Below, one piece after another: positions 21,887-31,531 of a stretch of 31,800 nt of DNA. The DNA is taken from the NCBI GenBank assembly GCA_001970855.1, contig LSSN01002126.1, forward strand, positions 1-31,800, written 5' to 3'. The notes beneath the pieces were generated by a model. That model made no database searches, had not been told where the DNA came from, and was given only the letters and a program-made list of their open reading frames with translations. Source of the DNA: Smittium culicis. Its lineage: Eukaryota > Kickxellomycota > Harpellomycetes > Harpellales > Legeriomycetaceae. Positions within the stretch are counted from its first letter, which is position 1; every line of letters begins with the position of its first letter. The position numbers and the translations under genes are program-made.

Positions 21887-22524
21887 ATGGAAAAAAACTC
21901 TGATTCACAAGTCCCCCCTGAATTCTGTGCCAACAACTGCGGCTTCTACGGGTATTTAACCACATATATTTAAATAGCACCCTTTACCCCAATTTTTATA
22001 TATAACTTGCTTTTTATTTCACTACATATACTAACTTGTTCTTCTCTTTTAACAGAAACCCAATCTACAATAACATGTGCTCAAAATGCTTCAAAGAAAA
22101 AGAAAAGGAAGCTGCCAAGTTGAGCGAAGCCATGGAATTGCCCACTCCCCAGGAAAATATCATGACCCTCAAGGAAAGCATCCAAGAAATTCAAGCCAAG
22201 AGCCTTGAACTACAGCATGAAATAAAAGAAACCTCTGTCCCTCAAGAAGCTCCTGCCAAAGTAGAGCTTGCCCCTGCCTCCCCTCCAAAAAAGGTTCAAA
22301 CCAATAAGGGACGCTGCTTTATCTGCAAGGGCAGAATTCAACTAGTCAAACAAACCACCAACAAATGTCGTTGTGAAAAGGTATTTTGCGATACCCACAA
22401 ATTCCCTGACCAGCACAGTTGTGAATTTGACTTCATCCTCCGTGACAGAAAAGAATTGGAAAAGAAAAACCCTAAAATTAATGACCAGCCTAAGGGCGGC
22501 AGAACATTCAACCGCATAATTTAA
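21887..22524 (+). CDS. A20/AN1 zinc-finger stress-associated protein
   Basis: Small two-finger protein of the SAP type, in which A20 and AN1 fingers bind ubiquitin or partner proteins in stress responses (family knowledge). Exon 1 is 21887-21951, intron 21952-22055 (GTATTT...TTAACAG) with a perfect TACTAAC branch site at 22028-22034, and exon 2 is 22056-22524; 177 residues in frame. The intron splits the A20 finger, which after joining reads FCANNCGFYG then NPIYNNMCSKC, that is C-x3-C-x11-C-x2-C (residues about 14-35). A Glu/Lys-rich helical and then Pro-rich linker follows. The AN1 finger (residues about 115-155) reads CFIC, CRC, VFCDTH, FPDQHSC: C-x2-C-x13-C-x-C-x4-C-x2-H-x5-H-x-C, with the first loop one residue longer than the usual 9-12. 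The short tail is GGRTFNRII. Upstream DNA is CT-rich. Codon use is richer in C than in the flanking DNA. Confidence 0.94.
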
Positions 22525-23153
22525 TATCAATCCCTTCATTACCACAAAACTCTTTCTCTTCTTACCGTACTACAGAAAGAGTTTTATCTAAAACCCTGTT
22601 TTCTTTGTTTCATTAAGACTACTGGCTTTTTTTTAGGTACTCAAAAATTCCATCTAACCTGCTCTTTTAATTTTACTTATCGTCGAACTCGAACTTTTTT
22701 CAATTCATTGAGCTCTTTATCTCCTTTTTTACTGTTCTTGGAAGGGGAAGGGGTTTCCTCCAAATCAACATTTTCATCAAACTCTTACACCACACTCCAC
22801 CATCACTTTTTCCCTTTCTATTGTATCCTGTAGTATTCATTATTGTATGACCATTTAACTATTCTAGTCCTGCCTTATTAAAACGCAAACTCTCTTTGGT
22901 ACTACTGAACTTTATCTTCTCTATATCAATCAGTTGAAAATTAGTTTTATTTCCTTTTTTTTCTTTACACTTTAGATTCCATTTTCACTATATTAATTAA
23001 TAAATAAAAAACTTAAAAAAAAACCCCCCCTATATTCTCCTAATTGAATTATGTTGTATTCCTTTTTAATTAAAGCCGAAACGCCGGGCATCTCCCGAAT
23101 ATTATAGTTATTTACTAGCTTTATTGCAGCATTACTAATATCTCGACTGGCAG

Positions 23154-23172
23154 CCAATCATTTCGACTTACG
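23154..23172 (+). promoter_or_regulatory. ERSE-like element (CCAAT-N9-TTACG)
   Basis: CCAAT at 23154-23158 is followed after exactly nine bases by TTACG. The animal ER-stress response element is CCAAT-N9-CCACG, so three of the five last bases match. It lies about 390 bp upstream of the ATG of an ER foldase gene. The match may be chance, and fungal UPR usually uses a different site. Confidence 0.2.
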
Positions 23173-23266
23173 TATTTCAAAAATCCATCTGCAAATCATT
23201 TCCCACAATTAGCCAATATCAACTAGTCTTCATTTCTCAAAAGTTTAAACATCAATTTTGTCAAAC

Positions 23267-23273
23267 TATATAA
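23267..23273 (+). promoter_or_regulatory. TATA box of the PDI gene
   Basis: TATATAA inside AAACTATATAAAGAC, about 290 bp upstream of the ATG at 23560. It is the best TATA match in this promoter; use as a core promoter is inferred. Confidence 0.45.
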
Positions 23274-23559
23274 AGACTATTTTCATCTTAAGCCTTAGTA
23301 TCTTTAACCATTGCAAAATAAATATAATCCTCTCCTCTCCACTCCTTTAACTTTTACACTTTTTCATTCCTTTCTTCTTATTTTTTTTTCACTGAGATAA
23401 ACTAGTACATAATCTAAACTAAGGTAAAATCTTTACACTCCACCTCCCGCCAATTTTTAAAGCGTATATTTTAGCATATACTGCGGAACGCTAACTCTTA
23501 CTCAAATATTAAACTATCTAAATCTCACCATCCGCTCCCCCTTTTTTTTATTCTTATAG

Positions 23560-24964
23560 ATGTTTGGAGTAATCAAGCTTTCTACCGTTTCTATTCTCTT
23601 GGCTTTGGCCTCAAACACCATCATCGCTTCTGATGCTGAACATTCTGTCAGATCTTTAACTGCCAAGGACTTTGATGCTGTAAATTACCTTCTTCTCACC
23701 CTATCCTTATTTCTATTTGGATATATTAATATTCTATCTACTTTCTTTTAAACACTAAAAAAACTATACATTTCTGTTAGGCCATTGAAGGTGCAAAAAA
23801 AGGAAGTTTAATCAAATTCTTTGCCCCATGGTGCGGTCACTGCAAAAACATGGCTAATGTAATAATCTCCATCTAATTATATTTCTATTAATCTTACACA
23901 TTCCCACACTCTTTCCTGGTATCACAAATTTATCTTGTATTGTCTTATAGGACTACATCGTTCTCTCATCCGGCTTCAAAGACCAAAGTGATGTTTTAGT
24001 TGCTGAAGTAAACTGCGATGACGAAAAAGATCTATGCTCTCGCTTCGACATTAAAGGCTACCCAACCCTAAAATGGTTCAATGGCAACGTCAAAAGCATC
24101 GATAGCTACTCCGGCGGAAGAGACGAGAACTCTCTTAAAACTTTCATCCTAGATAAAACAGGCATTGAAGCCAAGAAAGAAGCCGTCGTTGACCACGTTA
24201 CCGATCTCACCCCTGATAGTTTTGACCCATATGTAATCGAATCCAAAAAGAACTTCCTCGTTGATTTTTACGCCTCATGGTGCGGCTTCTGTAAAAGATT
24301 GGAACCTGTCTACAGAAAATTGGCAAACATTTACCTTGACGAAGCTGAAATCGTCGGTATTGGTAAAATAGATGCCGCTGAAAACTTAGCAATTGGTTCA
24401 AAATACCAAGTCACCAAATACCCAACTCTAATGATGTTCAAGGAAAACGATAAGGCTAACCCTGTCGTATTCGAAGGCGAACCCACCTTGGAAAAAATGG
24501 TCACATTCATTAATGGTATCACTGGTACTAAAGTCACTGCTGATGGAGGTCTTGATGATTCTTATGGTCGCGCCGAAGCTCTTGACTTCATCGCCTCTGA
24601 ATTCGTCGCCGCCTCTGATGAAAAGAAAACCGAATTGATGGCTACCGCTAAAACTATGGCCGATAAACTCGCTGAAGATGGAAATAAAGCTGCATCTTTC
24701 TACCCAAAACTCATGGCACGCATCATCAAGGACTCCAAATATCTCGACACCGAAATTACTCGCCTATCATCCATCACTAACCCACCAAACCAATCCTCCA
24801 AAAAGAACTACCAATCCGCTAAAGCTCGCCTCAATATCCTCAAAGTCTTCGCTGGCAAAGCTGATTCCCTTTCTGAAATAGCCTCCAAGCTCGAAGAGTC
24901 GCTCAAATCACTCTCAGGTAAACTCCCCGACTTAACCGCAGCTGACCCCAAAGAAGAATTGTAA
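23560..24964 (+). CDS. Protein disulfide isomerase with ERp29-type C-terminal domain (ERp38-like)
   Basis: ER-lumen thiol-disulfide oxidoreductase that forms and rearranges disulfides in secretory proteins. Exons are 23560-23679, 23781-23858 and 23951-24964; introns 23680-23780 (GTAAAT...GTTAG) and 23859-23950 (GTAATA...TATAG) are both phase 0, giving 403 residues. Seen: signal peptide (residues 1 to about 23; hydrophobic [13 protein letters not shown]); thioredoxin domain a with FAPWCGHCK (Cys58, Cys61) and cis-Pro loop GYPTL; second thioredoxin domain with [11 protein letters not shown] (Cys177, Cys180) and KYPTL; an all-helical ERp29-type domain (about 275-365; [28 protein letters not shown]); and the C-terminal tetrapeptide KEEL, a KDEL-type retrieval signal. 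This two-domain plus ERp29c layout is known from fungal ERp38 and Dictyostelium PDI. Odd: the second site is CGFC, not the usual CGHC; losing the His should alter its redox potential. Same strand as the AN1 gene, 1 kb downstream. Confidence 0.95.
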
Positions 24965-25926
24965 AAATAATCAATGAATCCCCTATCTCTCTATTTTATC
25001 TAACCTAATACACCCATACTTTTATTTATTCTCGTTTTAATAAATAATTATAAAAAAATTCTACTTCTTCCTTGAGATAATAAAGTAAATTTTTATTATT
25101 CTCCATACCCCCACTCTTATCCAGTATAGATTACCAAAAATAAAAAACAAAAGTTGACTAACAAATTAATTATTTTCACGCATTTTACACTATTTATATT
25201 AATATTTACTATAATTTACCGCGTAATTTGCATCACTACTTGATCATATAAAAATAAAGTAAAAATTAACTGAAAAAGCTTACAGGGCCTATGCAAATCA
25301 GATAATTAAGTTTTCAATGAATAGATATCAATCATGGAAAGCATACTCAGCTCTATTACGTATAGGATCGATAAATATAAAGGTATGCATCCATTTTTAT
25401 TTGTTGTATCAGTGAGCATCATACACAGACCAGTCTTATCTTTTTAAATTTCAGATCCTAAGCTTTTTTTTTTTTTTTGGATCGCACCCTCCCCCCTTCC
25501 CACCTATATGTTTAGTTATAATCACACACGCAAGATTTATTGCTAAGCGAAAAACTATTTCGCCTATATTTTTTTCCTAAACCATTGCCGCCAAACAAAG
25601 AAAAAAAATAAAAACCATAAAAATCCTAGATTTGTTTTCTGTTTTCTATTTGATTTTATTTATTTTTCATTCAGTTGATTGTATAAATAGAGCTAATGCG
25701 AACAATAATTTTCTTCAATCGTGCAGTAAAACTCCCCAGCTACAGTATTTACTCGCCAGATATTTATGTTTTATCTCTATCAATTGCTACTTCAACCTAT
25801 TTGATACGTTGAAATATGCTGTACGTGTAAGGAAATAATCATTTAATCCCTAGTTAAGCGATTCAGCTAATTAACACACACAAGATAATCAATATATTTA
25901 ATTTTATTATTACATTCACAATACTA
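24965..25926. other. Region between PDI and the gypsy element
   Basis: Contains the PDI 3' UTR (AATAAATAATTATAAAAA near 25039), a poly(T) run followed by a C-rich tract at about 25465-25505, and no recognisable gene. Short frames near 25632 lack an ATG and domain character. The last 80 bp include copy 2 of the short dispersed repeat. Confidence 0.55.
25843..25884. repeat. Short dispersed repeat, copy 2
   Basis: Reads TTAATCCCTAGTTAAG, then TTAACACACAC about 15 bases later, matching 14746-14793. It lies about 40 bp left of the gypsy LTR, outside it. Confidence 0.4.
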
Positions 25927-26214
25927 TGTCACGATTGAGATTAGTGACTTTTAAAGCTAAAGATATTAAGTTTATTGAGATTTAAGTTTGTATAAAAAGA
26001 GAATAAAAATTAGACTAGATTTTTGAATTGTTGTCGAACATCATAATCCTAAATGGTTAGGGTTATAATTTCTTTGTGTATGCAACGATAAAACATAGCA
26101 AAAACAAAATGGCAGTATTCATTGGCGAATGCGATGTGAGAGGTGAGACAATGGAATTAATTGTGAATCAAGTGGGGGGGGGGGGATCTCGATGTAGTAT
26201 ATTGTTTTATAACA
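25927..26214 (-). repeat. Left LTR (3' LTR of the minus-strand element)
   Basis: Begins TGTCACGATTGAG and ends GTTTTATAACA, so it has TGT...ACA ends. It aligns along its length with 31241-31526. A core of about 40 bp (at about 26109-26150, AATGGCAGTATTCATTGGCG and on) is identical in both LTRs while the rest is diverged. It carries a run of 12 G (26174-26185) absent from the other LTR. Confidence 0.9.
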
Positions 26215-26229
26215 CCATCTTCCCGTTCC
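26215..26229 (-). other. Candidate polypurine tract
   Basis: Read on the minus strand, GGAACGGGAAGATGG directly abuts the 3' LTR; 13 of 15 bases are purines. The position is right for plus-strand DNA priming. Confidence 0.5.
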
Positions 26230-26509
26230 AAAAGTTTTGGAATTAGAAATGAGAATGTAGTATAAGCCTACATATGAAAAATCAAAAAAAACTCCGGCTC
26301 GCGAGCAAGCCACGAAGCCGCCCAACAACCCACATCGCCACTCTCAATACTCCATACGCCGCTTACTCGGTTTCGGATAGGGGAGGGGGCGTCGTGGTGG
26401 TAATTATTAGAAATTGTGTCTGATACGAGGGGTCGAATCTGATTTTTTTTGCTCCAGAAGTTATTGGATTTGTAGCATCAGTTTATTTTCTTTTTCGAGT
26501 TGGTATGAT

Positions 26510-26965
26510 AGATTTCGGACTTGGTTTAGTGGGTTATTGTTCGCGGAATAATCGTGACATTTCGGTTTGGGTAATTTTATTTGCTAGCTCCCAAGATCTG
26601 TCGTATTAAGACTTACCTTCATATTGTACCAGGTATTGCAGTTTTCCATAGTGAAGGCGCGATTCAAAAATCCTTAAAGCCAGATAATCATCCAAGAACA
26701 ACTCCTACCGAGGTTTCTGATCAGTAATTCGATCTGCTATAGCGTCTGGGTGACGTTTTTCCAGAAATGAACCACGGAATAATACGTGTATACTCATAAT
26801 GATCGAGAGGTCTATGTAAGTGATGTTACTAATTTTACCCATGACCCTAAACAGCCCAATGAACATGTGATCAATTTTCTTGCTGTAAAGGCGTTTTTTA
26901 ATGCTCTTTGATTTAATCCATGCAATCACAAAATTTGGATCCACAATTTTGGATTCTGCTGCCAT
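26510..26965 (-). pseudogene. Gypsy integrase C-terminal region and chromodomain
   Basis: From 26965 downward one frame reads a GPF-like module (HMFIGLFRVMGKISNITYIDL ending HPDAIADRITDQKPR) and then hits a TAG at about 26705. Across a frameshift it continues LDDYLALRIFESRLHYGK, LQYLVQYEGKS, stop, YDRSWELANKITQ, REQ, stop, PTKPSP. This is the chromodomain pattern (YLV.Y.G.....SWE....), which in chromoviruses steers integration towards modified histones. Two in-frame stops and one frameshift break it. Confidence 0.85.
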
Positions 26966-27760
26966 CAGCGCTGTTTTTATATTTCTTAATGTTGTAGGAA
27001 AGATTTTTTACAAGGCTTTTAGTGTGTACCTTGGAGTTATGAGAGCCTGGATTCCACGTCACGCACAGATCAGGGAAATTTTGAGGTTGTAGTAAATCTA
27101 GAATAGTATCCCATAAGAGAATAGAAGAACGTGGGAAATTTTTTTGAATGCTTGTAATTGTTATATGAGACTTCTGCAAGCATCATCTGGTCGTATCAGT
27201 CATATTTCTAATATTTTACATAGCAGAATAAGTGTTTTTCGAGGATCTTTTTGATCTTTTCGGTCTGTTCGTTGGTTTCTGAGTGAATGCTTGAAGACTT
27301 AATACCTTTATTTTGAATAAATCCATCATCCTTAAGTATAATTTAGCGCTGAATATTGTTCCTCGTTCCGGGATTATATCATACGGGAATCAGTATTGCG
27401 AGAAAATGCTTTTTATGAAAAATTCCACGGTTTATTTTGAGCTCGGTAGTTTCTTTAGTGGAACAAACTTCGCCATATTGGAGAACCTGTTTACTACAAC
27501 AATTATATTGTGTAATCTCTGGATTGTGGCGATTGTACAGTGAAATCCAAGTTTATCGAGGCCCAGTGCCCTTTAGATATTATAAATTGTTGAAGTAGAC
27601 CATGTTTTTTGTGTTTTCTAGATTTGGTTTTACTACATACTACACATGATTTGAATTAGTTTTCTAGAATTTTATTCATATATTGAAATCAATATTAGCG
27701 TTTTACTGGTTCTATTGTTTTAGATATACCTTGGCGTCCCGCGACCTGTGAACCATGGCA
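26966..27760 (-). pseudogene. Gypsy integrase core, inactivated
   Basis: Read across frames: CVVCSKTKSRKHKKHGLLQQ (end of the zinc-binding region), then GHWASINLDF (first catalytic Asp region), VVVNRFSNMAKFVPLKKLPS, PYDIIPERGTIFSAK, and THP-type words near KPTNRPKRSKR. The second catalytic Asp, normally in D-R-G-T-Q-F, is Glu here. Multiple stops. Domain order and words are typical of Ty3/gypsy integrases. Confidence 0.85.
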
Positions 27761-27955
27761 TGATCTTAATCTTTCAGTAAGAAGGGGATATCAATGTAAA
27801 GCTTTTATTTTACAGTGTTTAATACGTTATCTGAACTTATAGTAGTATTTTTTGCAGAATTATTTCGTAATTCTTTTGCATAAGATTGCAATTCTGTTTA
27901 TTTTCTGAGGCTGCTTCCTGAAATTCTTGAAGCAATTATCGTAATTAGGAAGTGA

Positions 27956-28368
27956 AAGCGCCTTAATCTATAAATTATAAAAAAAATTTTGCCCTTGAAT
28001 TCTGATCTTCTCGATAGTGCGTCAGGTTTACCTCCGAGAGACCCAGGTCGAAATTCACTTTTGAAGTTAAATCTTGTGAATTCTAGTGACCATCTGAAAT
28101 GTAGTCTGTTCAAAGTTTTTGCAGTCTTAAAGTGTTCCAGATTCTTGTGGCTCGTCAGTACTATGAATTCGTGGTCTGCTCCTTCATAATATTGCCGTAA
28201 TTCTTTGATTGCAGTGTGAATGGCAAGGGGCTCCTTATTATTTAATTCAAAGCTAATTTCTGCTGCGGCAAATTTCTTGGTCAGAAATGCTATGGGATGA
28301 AGGTCACTATCCGAATATTCCAGTGATAATATCTCACCAATTGCAAAATCCAATGCGTATGTTTCCAC
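27956..28368 (-). pseudogene. Gypsy RNase H domain with mutated active site
   Basis: The longest intact gypsy frame here. It reads METYALDFAIGEILS, HPIAFLTKKFAAAEISFELN, AIKELRQYYEGADHEFIVLT and ends FRPGSLGGKPDALSRR, the standard RT-linked RNase H of Ty3/gypsy elements. The first catalytic Asp (normally V-E-T-D-A) is Tyr and the Asp of L-T-D-H-K is Ser, so it cannot be active even though the frame is open. Confidence 0.9.
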
Positions 28369-28399
28369 TATGTAATTATTATTTGATCCAGGGTATTAT

Positions 28400-29656
28400 A
28401 GTACAGAAGAGCTTATCATCGACAATACTAGGGAATGGAATGAAGCATCCCAGTTATAATCACAAACGAAAGATTTTTTTTTCTTGGTAAGTTCAGTGAG
28501 CGATAGTTCAGCTTTCGAAGGTATGGAATTAACTTTCTGTTATAGCTTTTAAACCTTGTGAATGTTTTAATCTGTTTTATCTGAGTAGGTTTCTTCCATT
28601 CTGAAACGTCCCTAACCTTTTCTGGATCTGTTTACACTCCTGAGCTAGATACGACGTGTCCTAGAAAGTCTATTTCAGTAACATGAAACTTACATTTTTC
28701 TAACTTGCAGTATAAATTATTTAGTTGCAACCGATTCAGTACATGTTTTAAATGTTGAGAATATTCTTCAAGTGAAATCTAGTATATCAATATATCGTCG
28801 AGGTATTCAATGGCGTAACTATCTAATAAGTCTCGAAGAACATCGTTTATAAAATTATGAAAAGTCTCTGGTACATTTGTGAGTCCGAAGGTCATTACTT
28901 GATATTCGAAATAGTCGTAACGGCATCTGAATGCCGTCTTTCACTCATCACTTGCTCTGATACATATCAAATTATACGCATCTTGAAGATCCAATTTCGT
29001 GAATATTTTTGCTTTGCCGAGTCGGTAAAATTAATCTTCAATTCTCGGTAGAGAGTGTCGATTATTTATGTTTATTTCTTTGAGTTTTCGATAATCGACG
29101 CATAGCCTCAGGTACCATTTTTTTTACTAGTGAACATAACAAGTGAGTCTGCATGAGACTTGGAAGGTCTAATGAATCCCGTTATCAAATTATCGTCGAT
29201 GTACTTCTTCAGCGCTGTAGTTTCAATATGAGATAGTGATTATATTGATCCCCAAGATGGTTTCAAACCTGTTATTAAGTCAACTGGGCAGTCATAATCT
29301 CTATATGGAAGCAGTTTTCCCGCTTCCTCATTGTTAAATACTTTAGTAAATTCTGAATATTCGCTGGGTAAACCATCTAAATATTTACTTATTGGGGAAA
29401 ATTATTTGATCGATTCTATTTTTTGTTTAACACTAACTTCTTTTTTCGTTAATATTTCTACATTGATATTATGTAGCACCGTGCTTTGGTTATCAGCTAT
29501 GTCTTTTACGGCTATTTTGGGTAAATTTGGTGTTGGATCAAAGAATTTGTCTGTATCTGAAGCTTCAGACTGAGCATCGGATTCGTAATCTTGGATCAGT
29601 TCAGTGAAATTGGATTCTAAACCTGAAGATTGTACTTCGGTTATTACTCCAAACAT
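28400..29656 (-). pseudogene. Gypsy reverse transcriptase and upstream linker
   Basis: The first part (29656-29402) is an open acidic linker (SNFTELIQDYESDAQSEASD). After a stop the RT starts (LDGLPSEYSEFTKVF, CPVDLITGLKPSWGSI, DDNLITGFIRPSKSHADS). A single-base loss near 29120 (GGTACCTGAGG where GGTACCCTGAGG is expected) shifts the frame before LRLCVDYRKLKEININ. It continues [32 protein letters not shown], the catalytic EYLDDILIY (28785-28810, Asp pair intact), and FLGHVVSSSGV. Several stops follow. Confidence 0.9.
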
Positions 29657-29794
29657 AGCGTTTATTTCTGAATTTTTATCCTTTTTAAATTCGAATGTTT
29701 GATTTATCCAGTCTATTTTCGGGTTGTTTTTTGTGAGCCATGGTAACCCTAAAATTATAGCAATGCTTTAGATTTTATCGGATATAAGCTGATT

Positions 29795-30067
29795 TTATTT
29801 GAATATTTCGTCGAATATTATATTTATATCCACGTATATCGTGTTTATAAGATTATTTGTTAGCGAAATTCCATCTATAGATTCTATATGTATTGGTCCC
29901 TTTGAATTTGATGTATTTTTAAGGTGGAATTCTGCAAATTTTTTGTCTATAAAATTTTCGGTTGCTCCGGAATCGACTAAGAAGACTGTTTGTATGAAAT
30001 ATTTGGTAGTTTTACAATATAATTTTATTGGAAATATCATACGACTATTAAAATTACTATTCATCAA
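29795..30067 (-). pseudogene. Gypsy aspartic protease
   Basis: The frame continues from gag. Active-site motif FLVDSGATENFIDKKFAE lies at about 29935-29990, followed by DGISLTNNLINTIYVDINI. It ends at a stop at 29795. The catalytic D-S-G-A is intact. Confidence 0.85.
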
Positions 30068-30120
30068 TCTAAAACTATTAAATTCACACAGAGGTAACTC
30101 TATTTTTAACTGAATGCGGG

Positions 30121-30876
30121 CTTTTCCCGAAAATTTTCTTTTGGATAAATATAGTGCTATATTCCCGCTACATCCTCAGTAAAAGCACAAGCCTAGTTCA
30201 TACCTTCTGTATTTCTCTTTATCAGTAAGTGATCCCTGGGGACTGGAATAAATAGCGTCTACTTTCATGTAAACAATGGGTTCTTGGTTCTGTGAGTTTG
30301 AAGTTGCATCCGAGGAGAAGCTGGGGTTGTTTTTTTATCTGAAAGGGTTTAGAATTAATGTGTCGCGTTTATTAATAGAAATCAAATTCATGGTGTACAA
30401 ATGATTTTCTACCCTAACCGCGAGCCGAATTTTTTCCTCAAGGCTTTTCAGAATGCCCATTACTATTAGATATTGCATAATTTTTTGGTTAAGGTCGCGG
30501 AGCAATCGATCAACCAGTGCAACCTTGTCGAATCCACTCTCACGGGACAGGGTTCTAAATTATGCTGCATAAGCGGATGCGCTCCTTGAATCTTGTTTGT
30601 AGTTTCTGATTTGGCCCCTGTCCTTGATACTGTGTATGTGATCTGAAAAGTTGTTTCTGAAATCATGCATGAATAGTTTGAAATCCACCAGGAATGGTGA
30701 ATTTTCTGCTAAAAATTATCAGAAAAAGGTCGAAGCGGTTCCTAGAAAGTGTGTTTCGATGAATTTTTTTTTTTTCCACTGCGAAGGCATCCGGGCTTCC
30801 CCAAAAAAAATTTCCATGCTTGAAATGAACGAAGTACATTCAGGCAATTTTCCGTAGAATTTAGCTGCGTCTGGAG
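30121..30876 (-). pseudogene. Gypsy gag (capsid and zinc knuckle)
   Basis: One frame, broken by five stops, reads KFYGKLPECTSFISSMEIFF, FIETHFLGTAS, FLVDFKLFMHDFRNNFSDH, ASAYAA, FRTLSRESGFDKVALVDRLL, and ENHLYTMNL. This is the retrotransposon gag capsid pattern. Near 30121-30200 a degraded CCHC knuckle follows (LCFY, stop, GCSGNIALYLSKRK): the second Cys is now a stop and the His and last Cys are replaced. Sequence above 30876 to the LTR reads as a decayed low-complexity N-terminus. Confidence 0.85.
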
Positions 30877-31240
30877 GTTATATTCTATTTTTTTAGGCTG
30901 GAAAGGGCTATTTGAAATGAACTCTGGCTTAATAGAGGTACTAGGTTCTGGGCTTGATTCTGAATATGGGCTTTTTTTGAGCTAAGAGCTATGATTGGAT
31001 TTATGCTTGCATCTATGATTGTACTTTATAATGGAAGTGTGAGCATATTTGAGCTTCAATGTACTATTTTTCTGGGCTCATGGTTGTTTCTAGTCCTTGA
31101 TAAAAATTTTTTGTGGCTTCAATATTGGTTACTGACGAATTTTCTGGGAACAGCTGTATGGGAATAGGTGGAATAGGCTAGTTATTGAATGATTTTCTCA
31201 TTTATATTTCTTGATATTATTAATAGGATGCTGATCAAAC

Positions 31241-31526
31241 TGTCAAAATTGATAATAGTGACTTTGAGAGCAAAATATGATAAGTTTACTGAGTTGTAAG
31301 TTTGTATAAAAATAAGGAAATAAAAGCTAGACTAGATTTATGAATTTTTGTTGGACAGAATAATCCTAAATGATAATGATTATACTGTCTTTATATATTT
31401 AATGATAAAATATAGCAAAAACATAATGGCAGTATTCATTGGCGAATGCGATGTGAGAGGTGAGAAAATTGAATTAATTGTGAATCAAGTAGAGGAAATC
31501 TAGATGTATTATATTGTTTTATAAAA
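31241..31526 (-). repeat. Right LTR (5' LTR of the minus-strand element)
   Basis: Begins TGTCAAAATTGATAA and ends GTTTTATAAAA, aligning with 25927-26214. Its outer terminal dinucleotide has decayed (TTTTAT in place of TGTTAT, read on the minus strand). It shares the identical AATGGCAGTATTCATTGGCG core with the left copy. Confidence 0.88.
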
Positions 31527-31531
31527 TAATA

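Larger units (their letters stand above)
22525..23559. other. Intergenic region between the AN1 and PDI genes
   Basis: Holds the 3' UTR of the zinc-finger gene (with AATTAATAAATAAAAAAC near 23000 as possible poly(A) signals) and the PDI promoter. The plus strand is again CT-rich up to the PDI ATG. A near-palindromic hairpin AAAACTCTTTCTC / GAAAGAGTTTT (about 22545-22587) lies just past the zinc-finger gene's stop. Confidence 0.6.
25927..31526 (-). mobile_element. Decayed Ty3/gypsy chromovirus, nearly full length
   Basis: A 5.6-kb LTR retrotransposon in minus orientation. Two related LTRs enclose, in minus-strand order, gag with a zinc knuckle, aspartic protease, reverse transcriptase (YLDDILIY), RNase H, integrase, and a chromodomain at the integrase C-terminus. 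The RT-RH-IN order identifies Ty3/gypsy and the chromodomain identifies a chromovirus. Possible 5-bp target duplications are TACTA (25922-25926) and TAATA (31527-31531), one mismatch. There are many stops and several frameshifts in all domains, so the copy is inactive. No tRNA-type primer binding site is obvious inside the right-hand (5') LTR, so a self-priming type is possible but unproven. Confidence 0.93.

Noticed and set aside
25632..25838. Small secreted protein with hydrophobic start
   Set aside because: No ATG at the start of the frame, hydrophobicity follows from T-rich DNA, and no splice or promoter evidence.
26400..26445. tRNA gene suggested by GGTCGAATC
   Set aside because: No cloverleaf can be drawn around it and there is no matching A box; it lies in the 3' end of the gypsy polyprotein.
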